Below the pieces are notes generated by a model, which was not told the DNA's origin, ran no database searches, and saw only the letters and a list, made by a program, of their open reading frames with translations. The translations under genes and the position numbers were made by a program. Positions 16,221 through 24,457 of a stretch of 48,006 bases of DNA are shown in pieces (the first letter of the stretch is position 1; each line of letters starts with the position of its first letter). This stretch comes from Bacteroidales bacterium (GTDB taxonomy: Bacteria; Bacteroidota; Bacteroidia; Bacteroidales; Bacteroidaceae). Where the stretch lies: contig JALEZQ010000007.1 of NCBI GenBank assembly GCA_022772475.1, positions 1 through 48,006 on the forward strand. Direction: 5' to 3'.

Positions 16221-16772
16221 ATGAAAAAGAAATTCATCTGCACCGTTTGCGGTTATGTACACGAAGGCGATAGCGCACCCGAAAAGTGCCCCATGTGCGG
16301 TGTTCCCGCTTCCAAGTTTAAGGAACTCGACGAGAGCGCCGGCCTGTCGTTCGTATCCGAGCACGAGATTGGCGTAGCCAAGGGCTGCGACGAGGAGATG
16401 ATCAAAGACCTCAACAACCACTTCATGGGCGAGTGCACCGAGGTGGGCATGTATCTGGCCATGAGCCGCCAGGCTGACCGCGAGGGCTATCCCGAAATCG
16501 CTGAGGCTTTCAAGCGCTACGCTTGGGAAGAGGCCGAGCACGCCAGCAAGTTTGCCGAACTCCTCGGCGACGTGGTTTGGGACACCAAGACCAACCTGGA
16601 GAAGCGTATGAACGCTGAGGCCGGTGCCTGCGAGGACAAGACCCGCATCGCCAAGCGTGCCAAGCAGCTCAACCTCGACGCTATCCACGACACCGTTCAC
16701 GAGATGGCTCGCGACGAGGCTCGCCACGGCTGCGGCTTCCAGGGTCTGTACAACCGCTACTTCAAGAAGTAA
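16221..16772 (+). CDS. Reverse-order rubrerythrin (N-terminal rubredoxin domain)
   Basis: A 183-aa non-haem diiron peroxidase that reduces hydrogen peroxide in anaerobes. The rubredoxin Fe(SCys)4 site comes first: C7, C10, C23, C26 in CTVCGYV and CPMCG. The four-helix ferritin-like domain follows, with iron ligands in [23 protein letters not shown] and [11 protein letters not shown]. This domain order is the reverse of the protein encoded at 22893. The start at 16221 ([16 protein letters not shown]) was chosen over an upstream in-frame ATG because it begins at the rubredoxin domain. Downstream of a PerR-like gene and closed by a terminator at 16813. Confidence 0.95.
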   Translation: MKKKFICTVCGYVHEGDSAPEKCPMCGVPASKFKELDESAGLSFVSEHEIGVAKGCDEEMIKDLNNHFMGECTEVGMYLAMSRQADREGYPEIAEAFKRYAWEEAEHASKFAELLGDVVWDTKTNLEKRMNAEAGACEDKTRIAKRAKQLNLDAIHDTVHEMARDEARHGCGFQGLYNRYFKK

Positions 16773-16812
16773 TAGCGGCCCTCACCCGCCCCTTTTTGTT
16801 TCCTACAAAAAA

Positions 16813-16852
16813 GGCCCGTCCACTCCTTATGCTCAGGGTGGCGGGCCTTTTT
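16813..16852. terminator. Bidirectional intrinsic terminator
   Basis: GGCCCG...CGGGCC with an additional CCAC/GTGG pair, flanked by an A run upstream and TTTTT downstream. It separates the rubrerythrin (plus) from the GH20 gene (minus). Confidence 0.8.
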
Positions 16853-16898
16853 GTGTGCGGTGCTGCGGCGTATTGGCGTTATTAAGAACACCGCACGA

Positions 16899-18974
16899 TT
16901 ATTCCACCACCTCGTCCGTGGTGCTGTCCTTGCTCTTCGACGGCGAGTAGATCAGGCCGTCCAGGGCGTCGCGGCCCGTGACGTCGGTGATGACGAAGGT
17001 AAACTGCCACTTGTCGCGCCCCGTGCCGCCGTTGTTGACGTGGGGCAGTTTGATAAACACCTTGTTCCACCCCTCTTTCAGCCGGATAGCCACCGGCTCG
17101 CGGGCAGTGAGGTTCTCGTTCGTCAGGCCCAACGTGCTGTGGTCCTGCGGTATGCTGGCATCAGGGCGCTGCCATGTGGGCGGCATGATCTCCTCGCCAT
17201 TGAGCCAGAGGCGCGAGCCGCGGCGGTCCCAGCGGCCGGCCTGCGGGGCGCGCTCGTTGCCCGAGCGGCTGTAGGTGTAAAACTCCACCTGTGCGGCGGC
17301 GTCCTGAGCCTTCGGCGACCACACATAGGTCCAGGCATAGGCCGTCTGGTTGGCCGCCGGCGCGTCGAAGAACGAGGGGATGGTGGGGTGCCAGATATGG
17401 TGCAGGTAGATGCCCGCACCCGTCGCCAAGCGCGAGGTATAGGTCTGACCGCCATACTCGTAGGCCGTGGGCAGGACGTCGTCCGTGGCCGTCTCGGGCG
17501 GCAACTGCAGGTCGGCATTGCCCGCGTTGGGGAAGGGCATGGTGATGCGCCAGCGCACGTTCGTCTGCCGCACATAGGCGATGGGCTCATCGGCCAGAGC
17601 GTGCGCCTTGTGGAAGAGGAAGCGGCGCTCGAAGTCGGCAAACTCCTCATACTCCTCGCCCGCGTTGGGCAGCACCGTGCCGCCCGTCTCGATGTACTGC
17701 TTGCCGCCGCCCGTCCATGTGCGCTCCGCCGTGGCCAGGACGTTGGCGTAGAAATTGTTCTGGCGGATGATGTCCGTCTGCGTCTGCGTCTTGGTGTCGT
17801 TCCATGCCGCGCTGATGCTGCCCGCCACGTTGGCCGTGCCCCGCGGCGTGTAGTAGATATTGCTGCGGTAGATGCCCACCAGGTCGGCATAGACGTCGAA
17901 GTGGTTGGTGTAGTTGTAGCGGCAGTCGATGTTCGGCAGTCCCTCCACCACGCGCCCCGCCGTGGCCCACATCTGCGTCATGTCGCAGAGTTCGGCCGTC
18001 GGTGGACCCGCCACCAGTCGATTCCACATGAGCACCTTCTTGCCCTTGCCGCGGACGTAGGCCGCCATGGTCTTGAGAAAGTTGGGGTAGGTGATTCTGA
18101 CCTCGTCACCGCCGATATGGATGTAGGGCGAGGCGCCGAACACCTCCACCACCTCGTCGAGGATGACCTTGAGCGCCGCCACGCCCTGGTCGCTCTGCAT
18201 GTCGAAGCCCATGGCCTGCTTGAAGGCGTCGCTGTGGCCCGGCATGTCAATCTCGGGCACCACCATCACGCCACGCTCGGCAGCGTAGGCCACGAGGTCG
18301 CGACACTGCTGCTGCGTGTAGTACTGTCCCGCATAGCGCGTCATGTTCGCCGCCGCCGTCAGTTGGGGATAAGCCTTCACCTCGAAGCGCCAAGCCAGTT
18401 TCTCCGTCATGTGCCAGTGGAAGACGTTGACCTTGAAGCGCGCCAGCAGGTCAATCTCCTTCTTCAGTTCGTCGATGGTGATGAACGAGCGGCCCACGTC
18501 GTGCATGAAGCCGCGCACCTTGAACGCCGGCCAGTCGGTCATGGTGAGCGCCTCGATGGCCGGCGTGCCGTCGTAGCCCTCGGCCAACTGCTGGAGCGTC
18601 TGTGCGGCGCGGGTGACGCCCGTCGGGGTGAGCGCCTCGATGACGATGGCGTCGGCCGTGACGCTGAGGGTGTAGGCTTCGTCGGGAAACAGGGCAACCG
18701 CATGGTTAAAAGCCCCCGGGATGGTGCTGACCAAGCGCACCGTGACGCGCGCCGCGGCATCGTCGGCCAGGGTGCAGCCCGCCGCCGTCAGCACGCGCTG
18801 CAGGTAGGCGTTGGCCGTGGCATCGTCCAAGCGGACGGGGCGGCCCAGAGCAAAGGGTGCCGAGGTGCTGACGCTCACCTGCTGCGGGCGCGGCAGGAGG
18901 TCGCCCACTTTGGCGTCGGCCTGTGGCGACGCCGCCAGGGCCGCCGCCAGGATGAGAGGATAAAAGGCTTTCAT
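16899..18974 (-). CDS. GH20 beta-N-acetylhexosaminidase, secreted
   Basis: A 691-aa enzyme removing terminal N-acetylglucosamine or N-acetylgalactosamine from glycans. Signal peptide MKAFYPLILAAALAASPQADA. The N-terminal GH20b domain (about 22-140) precedes the catalytic barrel that starts at FKVRGFMHDVGRSF. The catalytic pair D290-E291 is in YIHIGGDEVR, and the substrate-stacking HWHMTEKLAW and the PEIDMPGHSDA loop are present. A further C-terminal region (about 480-691) looks beta-rich and may bind carbohydrate. Residues 682-691 end in an acidic tail. It lies after RluA in the same direction and may be co-transcribed. Periplasmic or surface location; acts in host or dietary glycan breakdown. 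Confidence 0.93.
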   Translation of the reverse strand: MKAFYPLILAAALAASPQADAKVGDLLPRPQQVSVSTSAPFALGRPVRLDDATANAYLQRVLTAAGCTLADDAAARVTVRLVSTIPGAFNHAVALFPDEAYTLSVTADAIVIEALTPTGVTRAAQTLQQLAEGYDGTPAIEALTMTDWPAFKVRGFMHDVGRSFITIDELKKEIDLLARFKVNVFHWHMTEKLAWRFEVKAYPQLTAAANMTRYAGQYYTQQQCRDLVAYAAERGVMVVPEIDMPGHSDAFKQAMGFDMQSDQGVAALKVILDEVVEVFGASPYIHIGGDEVRITYPNFLKTMAAYVRGKGKKVLMWNRLVAGPPTAELCDMTQMWATAGRVVEGLPNIDCRYNYTNHFDVYADLVGIYRSNIYYTPRGTANVAGSISAAWNDTKTQTQTDIIRQNNFYANVLATAERTWTGGGKQYIETGGTVLPNAGEEYEEFADFERRFLFHKAHALADEPIAYVRQTNVRWRITMPFPNAGNADLQLPPETATDDVLPTAYEYGGQTYTSRLATGAGIYLHHIWHPTIPSFFDAPAANQTAYAWTYVWSPKAQDAAAQVEFYTYSRSGNERAPQAGRWDRRGSRLWLNGEEIMPPTWQRPDASIPQDHSTLGLTNENLTAREPVAIRLKEGWNKVFIKLPHVNNGGTGRDKWQFTFVITDVTGRDALDGLIYSPSKSKDSTTDEVVE

Positions 18975-19061
18975 AGGGTATAGATTTAGGGTTCTGATGT
19001 AGAGCGTAGGAGAGGAAGGGGGAGGGAGAAGGCCGTCAGGGCCTTGTCAGGGCGTCTGTGG

Positions 19062-19811
19062 TTAGAGCGCTGAGGTGTCGTCAGATTGCTGAGGCGTCGT
19101 CTGGTCGCTGAGGCGCTGCCAGAGCGGGTCGGCCGGATAGGGCGCGGTGACGCAGATGGGCTCGTGGCTGACGGGGTGGATGAAACGCACCGTGCGGGCG
19201 TGGAGCGAAATGCTGCCGTCGGGGTTGCTGCGCGGCGCGCCATACTTCAGGTCGCCCTTGATGGGCCGTCCGTCCGCCGCCAGCTGGCAGCGTATCTGGT
19301 GATGGCGCCCCGTGTGCAGCCGCACCTCCACCAGGTCGTAGCGGTCGCCGTGCGACAGCGTGCGGTAGTCGAGCACCGCCTGCTTCGCCCCCGCCACCTG
19401 CCGGCGGTGGGCATAACTCTTGTTCTGCTTCTCGTTGCGCGTGAGCCATGCCGTCAGGCGCTGACGTCCCTCGTCGTCGGGCACGTCCGCGCCGCTCTGC
19501 CACGACGTGTGGCCCGGTGGCGGCGGCAGGACGATGGCGTGGTACGTCTTGCTCACCTCGCCGCGGCGGAACAGGTCGTTCATGCGGCTCAGTGCCTTAC
19601 TGGTGCGCGCCAGGATGACGCAGCCGCTCACGGGGCGGTCCAGGCGGTGCGTCACGCCGAGGAACACCTGCCCCGGCTTGTGGTACTTCTCGCGGATATA
19701 GTCTTTGGCCATGTCGGCCAGGGTGCGGTCACCCGTCTTGTCGCCCTGGACAATGTCGCCCGCCGCCTTGCTGACGATGAGCAGGTGGTTGTCTTCGTAG
19801 AGTATAGTCAT
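19062..19811 (-). CDS. RluA-family pseudouridine synthase
   Basis: A 249-aa enzyme that isomerises uridine to pseudouridine in rRNA or tRNA. The catalytic motif HRLDRPVSG (about residues 54-62) holds the nucleophilic aspartate; GRHHQIRCQLA further on is the second conserved block. The target base cannot be read from sequence. Its ATG overlaps the previous gene's stop by one base (TGATG type), so translation is coupled to the PaaK-like ligase. No S4 domain at the N-terminus, which is normal for the short RluA type. Confidence 0.92.
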   Translation of the reverse strand: MTILYEDNHLLIVSKAAGDIVQGDKTGDRTLADMAKDYIREKYHKPGQVFLGVTHRLDRPVSGCVILARTSKALSRMNDLFRRGEVSKTYHAIVLPPPPGHTSWQSGADVPDDEGRQRLTAWLTRNEKQNKSYAHRRQVAGAKQAVLDYRTLSHGDRYDLVEVRLHTGRHHQIRCQLAADGRPIKGDLKYGAPRSNPDGSISLHARTVRFIHPVSHEPICVTAPYPADPLWQRLSDQTTPQQSDDTSAL

Positions 19812-21112
19812 CAGTGTGCTCTTCGGTCAATGAATTTTATAGGTTTGCGTGCCGCGCCGGGGAAGTTGATGCGCTGCATCTCGTCTCTCGGGATGATGGC
19901 CACGTCGGGGGCCACGCGGATGCGGGAGCGGAAGCGGTCTTTGAGGTCCTTGACCACGTCTTCGGGCACTGTGGCCTCCGCCCTGAGCGCCACCTTGACC
20001 AGCACCTCGTCCGTGCCGGCGTCGCTGTCGGCCACCTCCACCACATAGCCCGCCACATAGGGCGTGCCCTCGAGCACGTCGTTGAGCGCCGGCGGGTAGA
20101 GCGTCGTGCCCTTGAGTTTGAGCATGTTGTGCTTGCGGCCCACGATGGGCGTCAGGCGGTAGGAGTGGCGGCCGCAGCGGCAGGGCGCGGTGATTTTGGC
20201 CGCCATGTCGCCCGTGCGGAAGCGCAGCAGCGGCATGGCCTCGACGCCCAGCGTGGTGACCACCACCTCGCCCACCTCGCCGTCGGGCACGAGGCGGCCC
20301 TCGTCATCGACAATCTCGACGATGATGAGTTCGGGGTGCACGTGGCCGCCGCAGCCGTAGGGGCATTCGGAGAAGGTGGCGCCCATCTCGGTCGAGGAAT
20401 AGGTGGCGAAGAGTTGGACGTCCCAGCGCTCCGTGATGCGGCGTCCCAGGAGGTTGAGCGAGAAGTCCTGTTCGCGCAGTCCCTCGCCGATGCCGATAAT
20501 GCGGCGCACGCTGCTCTGTCGGTAGTCGATGCCGTGGGCGTCGGCATAGTCGAGCAGGCGCAGGATGAACGACGGCACGCACATGAGCGTGTCCGGCTTG
20601 AGGCGTTGTATCGTGTCCCACTGCAGTTCCGGTATGCCGTTGCCCACGCGGATGATGCTCGCCCCCAGCGAGCGTATGCCCAGGAAGTAGGCCAGGCCCG
20701 CCATGAAGCGCTTGTCCATCGTCGTCATGAGTTGCAGGATATTGCCCGGGCGGAGGCCGGCGCAGGCAAACGACTTATGCTCGTTGTACGCCAGGCGCTG
20801 CAGGTCGCGCTCCGAGCAGCCGAAGGTCACGGGGTCGCCCAGGGTGCCCGACGTGGTGATATAGTCGATGATGGCTGCCTTGTCGCAGCATAGGAAGTCG
20901 TCGTTGTAGAGTTGCAGGTCCTTCTTCTCGGTGAAGGGCACGCGCTCCAGGTCTTCGAGTGTCCGGAGGCGTTCGGGGTCGATGCGGTAGGCGCGGAACA
21001 GGCGCTGGTAGTAGGGCGAGCGTTCCGCGAGCCAAGCCACGGCCTGGCGCAGTCGCTCCTCCTGGTAAGCCTTGATTTCGGCCGCCGAGCAAAATTCTAT
21101 GTCTTGGGTCAT
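19811..21112 (-). CDS. PaaK-like AMP-dependent ligase (phenylacetate-CoA ligase family)
   Basis: A 433-aa adenylate-forming enzyme that activates a carboxylic acid as AMP ester and usually loads it onto CoA. Visible motifs: TTSGTLGDPVTF (P-loop-like), YSSTEMG (AMP site), LLRFRTGD and the C-terminal lysine in LKLKGTTLYPP. Cysteines in CPYGCGG and CRCGRH suggest a bound zinc, as in some PaaK/F390-synthetase relatives. I chose ATG 21112 (MTQDIEF), since the 22-residue extension to 21178 has no family resemblance. It follows a CrtI-like oxidoreductase and is not beside iorAB, where PaaK commonly lies, so an aromatic or polyene pathway other than phenylacetate use is possible. Confidence 0.85.
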   Translation of the reverse strand: MTQDIEFCSAAEIKAYQEERLRQAVAWLAERSPYYQRLFRAYRIDPERLRTLEDLERVPFTEKKDLQLYNDDFLCCDKAAIIDYITTSGTLGDPVTFGCSERDLQRLAYNEHKSFACAGLRPGNILQLMTTMDKRFMAGLAYFLGIRSLGASIIRVGNGIPELQWDTIQRLKPDTLMCVPSFILRLLDYADAHGIDYRQSSVRRIIGIGEGLREQDFSLNLLGRRITERWDVQLFATYSSTEMGATFSECPYGCGGHVHPELIIVEIVDDEGRLVPDGEVGEVVVTTLGVEAMPLLRFRTGDMAAKITAPCRCGRHSYRLTPIVGRKHNMLKLKGTTLYPPALNDVLEGTPYVAGYVVEVADSDAGTDEVLVKVALRAEATVPEDVVKDLKDRFRSRIRVAPDVAIIPRDEMQRINFPGAARKPIKFIDRRAH

Positions 21113-21164
21113 ATCCGTGAGGTAAGGTCTGAGGGAAACATTGGGGAGAGTTTCTTCTGAACGA

Positions 21165-22697
21165 CTATGCCATTCCACATGATGACGAGCCGTCCCCGCC
21201 GGCCGCCCTTATCTTGCGGATGATGGTGTTGCGGCCCGTGAGCGCCTCGGCCGTGAGGATGGCCGTGAGGGGTACGCCGCAGATGCCGTGCAGGTTGATG
21301 TTCTGCCCCGTGAGCAGCAGGTTCTTCACCTTGGTGGCGACGGGCAGGTACGACAGCATGAAGTCGTGGCAGTCCTTGCGGTAACCGAAGAGCGCGCCCT
21401 GCGGCGTGGCGTAGTAGTCGCGAATGGTCAGCGGCGATGAGGCCAGCACCATGTCGGCCGCCGCGGCGAATCCCGGGTGCAGGCGCTCCATGCGGTCCAT
21501 CACCTGCTGTGTGCGCCGCGCCTTCCACCGGCGGTAAGCCTCCGGGCGGTGTCCCAGCCGGCTGTCCGCCCATGGCGCCACCTCCTCCCACGGCATGACG
21601 CAGTTGATAATCATGCGTTCGGCCCATGGCCCTTGGTCCACGGCCGGCGGCGTGAAGTACATGAATCCTCGCGGCCATGCGTCGTCGTCCGGCCGCCGGC
21701 CGTGCGTCCACACCATGCCGTAGTCGTCCTGATGGTAGCACGTGTGGTCGGTGTAGGGGAAGGCCTGCGGGCGGAAACCCACATATACGGTAAAGGCCGA
21801 GTAGGTCTTGGGGATGTCGTGCAGGCGTTGGCAGTAGGCCCGCGGCAGGGCGCCCGGCGGCAGCAGCGGCAGCATAGCCTCGGGGTGGATGGCAGAGATG
21901 TAGGTGTCGGCCGTGAGGCGCCGCCCGCCGGTGGTGATGACGGCCGTGATGCGGCGGTCCTCCACGTCGAGGCGCGCCACGGCATCGCCCGCGATGACCT
22001 CGCCCCCCGCGTCGGTGATGACGGCAGAGAGGGCGTCGGCCAACTGCTGACTGCCGCCGACGAAGCGGCACGGCCCGTCGATGTAGAGCGCGTTGATGAG
22101 GGCGTGGATATAGGCCGGGGTGTGCCCCGCCACGCCGGCGTACATGGGGTTCATGTAGGCCAGGATGTCGCGCAGGTGGCCGTCGGCGACGAAACTGGCA
22201 ATCATCTCGTCGGCCGGCTGGAGGAAGCGTGGCGAGTGGGGCCGCAGACCGTCCGGACTTTCCCGCAGGCGGAATATCTCCACCTCGTCCGTCAGGGCGT
22301 AGAGGGCGTCGAAGTAGGCGTGGAGGCCCGCGGCGTCGGCGGGGAATGCCTGCGCCAGACAGGCTTCCAGCGCTTCACGTCCGTAGGGCAGATGCCAGGT
22401 GCGGCCGTCGGCGCCGTAGTGGATTTCCGTCAGACAGTCGTCCGCCCTCAGCCGCAGCCGGTCCGCTATGCCCAGGTACGCGCAGATGCGCTGCAGCGTA
22501 CCGCCCTCGTGAAAGCCCCCCAGCGTGTGCATGCCCGTCTCGAAGCGGTGGTTGCCGCGGCGGAACATCTGCAGGCCGCCGCCGATGATGGCGTTCTTTT
22601 CCACCACCGTCACGGCCCATCCCTCGCGAGCAAGGAATGCGCCGGTAAACAGGCCGCCGGTGCCGCCGCCAATGATGAGTGCGCTGCGTGTGGTCAT
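21165..22697 (-). CDS. CrtI/retinol-saturase-like FAD-dependent oxidoreductase
   Basis: A 510-aa enzyme. The N-terminal dinucleotide-binding site is ALIIGGGTGGLFTGAFLAREG, followed by VVEKN and a GGG motif; the C-terminal LLLTGQNINLHGICG resembles the FAD-contacting end of CrtI-type desaturases and all-trans-retinol 13,14-reductases. I used ATG 22697 (MTTRSALIIGGG) because the longer frame (to 22835) crosses the promoter and the divergent gene's promoter. The next gene, 52 bases on, is a PaaK-like ligase, which hints at a small unsaturated-lipid or polyene pathway; the substrate is unknown. Confidence 0.85.
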   Translation of the reverse strand: MTTRSALIIGGGTGGLFTGAFLAREGWAVTVVEKNAIIGGGLQMFRRGNHRFETGMHTLGGFHEGGTLQRICAYLGIADRLRLRADDCLTEIHYGADGRTWHLPYGREALEACLAQAFPADAAGLHAYFDALYALTDEVEIFRLRESPDGLRPHSPRFLQPADEMIASFVADGHLRDILAYMNPMYAGVAGHTPAYIHALINALYIDGPCRFVGGSQQLADALSAVITDAGGEVIAGDAVARLDVEDRRITAVITTGGRRLTADTYISAIHPEAMLPLLPPGALPRAYCQRLHDIPKTYSAFTVYVGFRPQAFPYTDHTCYHQDDYGMVWTHGRRPDDDAWPRGFMYFTPPAVDQGPWAERMIINCVMPWEEVAPWADSRLGHRPEAYRRWKARRTQQVMDRMERLHPGFAAAADMVLASSPLTIRDYYATPQGALFGYRKDCHDFMLSYLPVATKVKNLLLTGQNINLHGICGVPLTAILTAEALTGRNTIIRKIRAAGGDGSSSCGMA

Positions 22698-22727
22698 GGG
22701 GGGAGGAGAAATTGGTCCTTCTTCTCG

Positions 22728-22735
22728 CAAAGGTA
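22728..22735 (-). promoter_or_regulatory. -7 box for the CrtI-PaaK-RluA-GH20 run
   Basis: Minus-strand TAccTTTG, 31 bases before the ATG. A TTTG upstream is only 12 bases away, too close for a normal -33. Confidence 0.5.
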
Positions 22736-22788
22736 GGCAATTTTGCACAAACACAGCCGCCGCAGACGAAAAAACGGGCCGCGGCGCG

Positions 22789-22819
22789 TTGCGGCAGTGG
22801 AAAGATTTTTCTACCTTTG
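22789..22819 (+). promoter_or_regulatory. Promoter for the second rubrerythrin
   Basis: TTG (22789-22791), 20 bases, TAccTTTG (22812-22819), divergent from the -7 box at 22728. Confidence 0.7.
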
Positions 22820-22822
22820 CTG

Positions 22823-22848
22823 CGGCCGCCTTCAAGGAGAGGCGGCCG
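22823..22848 (+). promoter_or_regulatory. Leader hairpin upstream of rubrerythrin
   Basis: CGGCCGCCT (22823-22831) and AGGCGGCCG (22840-22848) form a perfect nine-base stem with an eight-base loop. It starts a few bases after the -7 box, so it would lie at the very 5' end of the mRNA. Confidence 0.6.
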
Positions 22849-22892
22849 AGACCTCATTTATCCACAACTTACACAAGCATCAATCATCTACT

Positions 22893-23471
22893 ATGAGCAA
22901 GTCTATCAAGGGTACGCAGACTGAAAAGAATCTGCTGACCAGTTTTGCCGGCGAATCGCAGGCCCGTATGCGCTATACCTACTTTGCCAGCGTGGCCAAG
23001 AAGGAAGGTTTTGAACAGATTTCTGCCATCTTCATGGAGACGGCCGACCAGGAGAAGGAGCACGCCAAGCGCATGTTCAAGTGGCTCGAGGGCGGTCCCG
23101 TAGAAATCACCGCCACCTATCCCGCCGGCATCATCAGTACCACCGCCGACAACCTCCGCGCTGCCGCCATGGGCGAGCACGAGGAGTGGGAGGCCGACTA
23201 TCCCCACTTTGCCGACGTGGCCGACGAGGAGGGTTTCCCCGAAATTGCCGCCATGTATCGCAACATCGCCGTGGCCGAACGCGGCCATGAGGCCCGTTAC
23301 CTGGCCCTGCTGAAGAACATCGAGGACCTGCGCGTCTTCGAAAAGGACGGCAAGGTGTTCTGGCAGTGCCGCAACTGCGGCTTCATCATCGAGGCCCAGG
23401 CCGCTCCCGAAAAGTGCCCCGCCTGCCTCCATCCGAAGGCCTACTTTGAGGTGATGAAGACGAACTACTAA
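22893..23471 (+). CDS. rbr: Classical rubrerythrin (C-terminal rubredoxin domain)
   Basis: A 192-aa diiron peroxidase. The ferritin-like domain comes first: LTSFAGESQARMRYTYFASVA, TADQEKEHAKRMFKWL, GEHEEWEADYPHFADVADEEG and IAVAERGHEARY carry the Glu/His ligands. The rubredoxin site is at the C-terminus (CRNCG...CPAC). ATG 22893 (MSKSIKGTQTEKNLL) is the family start; the frame extends upstream through its own promoter. Single gene with a leader hairpin. Together with the reverse rubrerythrin it gives peroxide defence under anaerobiosis. Confidence 0.96.
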   Translation: MSKSIKGTQTEKNLLTSFAGESQARMRYTYFASVAKKEGFEQISAIFMETADQEKEHAKRMFKWLEGGPVEITATYPAGIISTTADNLRAAAMGEHEEWEADYPHFADVADEEGFPEIAAMYRNIAVAERGHEARYLALLKNIEDLRVFEKDGKVFWQCRNCGFIIEAQAAPEKCPACLHPKAYFEVMKTNY

Positions 23472-23511
23472 GCCACCGTCGCTCACCCGCTACATTCCAT
23501 TACAGTATTGG

Positions 23512-23547
23512 GCCCCGCTCCGAATCGGCCGCGATTCAGGGCGGGGC
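23512..23547 (+). terminator. Stem-loop after rubrerythrin
   Basis: GCCCCGC (23512-23518) and GCGGGGC (23541-23547), with inner GAATC/GATTC pairs. Weak T content follows (CCTTTG). Confidence 0.55.
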
Positions 23548-23575
23548 TCGCCTTTGCCCACCATCGCCCTTCCCC

Positions 23576-24394
23576 ATGCCCATCATCACCCTCACCACCC
23601 TTGACGACCCCGCCCTCGACGTCTATGCCCGCCTCACCGAACCGCAGTTGCGCCACCGCCTCGACCCCTCGCGCGGCCTCTTCATCGCCGAGAGCCCCAA
23701 GGTCATCCGCGTGGCCCTGCAGGCCGGCTACCGCCCGCTGTCGCTGCTCTGCGAGCGCCGCCATATCGACGGCGACGCCGCCGACATCATTGCCCGCTGT
23801 CCCGACGCCCCGGTCTATACCGGCGAGCGCGACCTGCTGTCGCGCCTGACGGGCTACACCCTGACGCGCGGCGTGCTGGCCGCCATGCACCGCCGCCCGC
23901 TGCCCACCGTGGCCGATGTGGTGCGGGCCGACGTGGGCGGACCGCGGCGCGTCGTCGTCCTCGACAACGTGGTCGAGGCCACCAACGTCGGCGCCATCTT
24001 CCGCTCGGCGGCGGCCCTTGGCGTCGATGCCGTCGTCCTCAGCGCCACGGCCTGCGACGCCCTCAACCGCCGTGCCGTCCGCGTGTCGATGGGCACGGTG
24101 TTCCTCGTGCCCTGGACCGTCACGGCCGATCCTCTGGCCGACCTCCATGCCCTGGGCTTCCGCAGCGCCGCCATGGCGCTGACCGACCGCTCGCTGCCGC
24201 TCGACGACCCGCGCCCCGCCGCCGAGGAACGTCTGGCCCTCGTCATGGGCACCGAGGGCGACGGCCTGCCCGAGGCCACCATCGCCCGCTGCCACTACAC
24301 CCTGCGCATCCCCATGGCCCACGGCGTCGATTCGCTCAACGTCGCCGCCGCGGCCGCCGTCGCCTGCTGGCAACTGCGCCTGCAGCGCGCGTAG
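23576..24394 (+). CDS. SpoU/TrmH-family RNA 2'-O-methyltransferase
   Basis: A 272-aa AdoMet-dependent enzyme of the trefoil-knot (SPOUT) class. An N-terminal substrate-binding domain (about 1-110, LFIAESPKVIRVALQAG) precedes the knot domain with VVLDNVVEATNVGAIFRSAAALG (the conserved asparagine and arginine), ALVMGTEGDGLP and IPMAHGVDSLNVAAAAAV (motifs I-III). The particular rRNA or tRNA site is unknown. It lies 104 bases after rubrerythrin across a stem-loop and may be read from that promoter or its own. Very GC-rich codon use like its neighbours. Confidence 0.92.
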   Translation: MPIITLTTLDDPALDVYARLTEPQLRHRLDPSRGLFIAESPKVIRVALQAGYRPLSLLCERRHIDGDAADIIARCPDAPVYTGERDLLSRLTGYTLTRGVLAAMHRRPLPTVADVVRADVGGPRRVVVLDNVVEATNVGAIFRSAAALGVDAVVLSATACDALNRRAVRVSMGTVFLVPWTVTADPLADLHALGFRSAAMALTDRSLPLDDPRPAAEERLALVMGTEGDGLPEATIARCHYTLRIPMAHGVDSLNVAAAAAVACWQLRLQRA

Positions 24395-24457
24395 AGTGGG
24401 GGGCGATGCCTTGTCTGCCTTTCCCACACGCCACCTCCGCCGACGGCCTGCCGGCGA

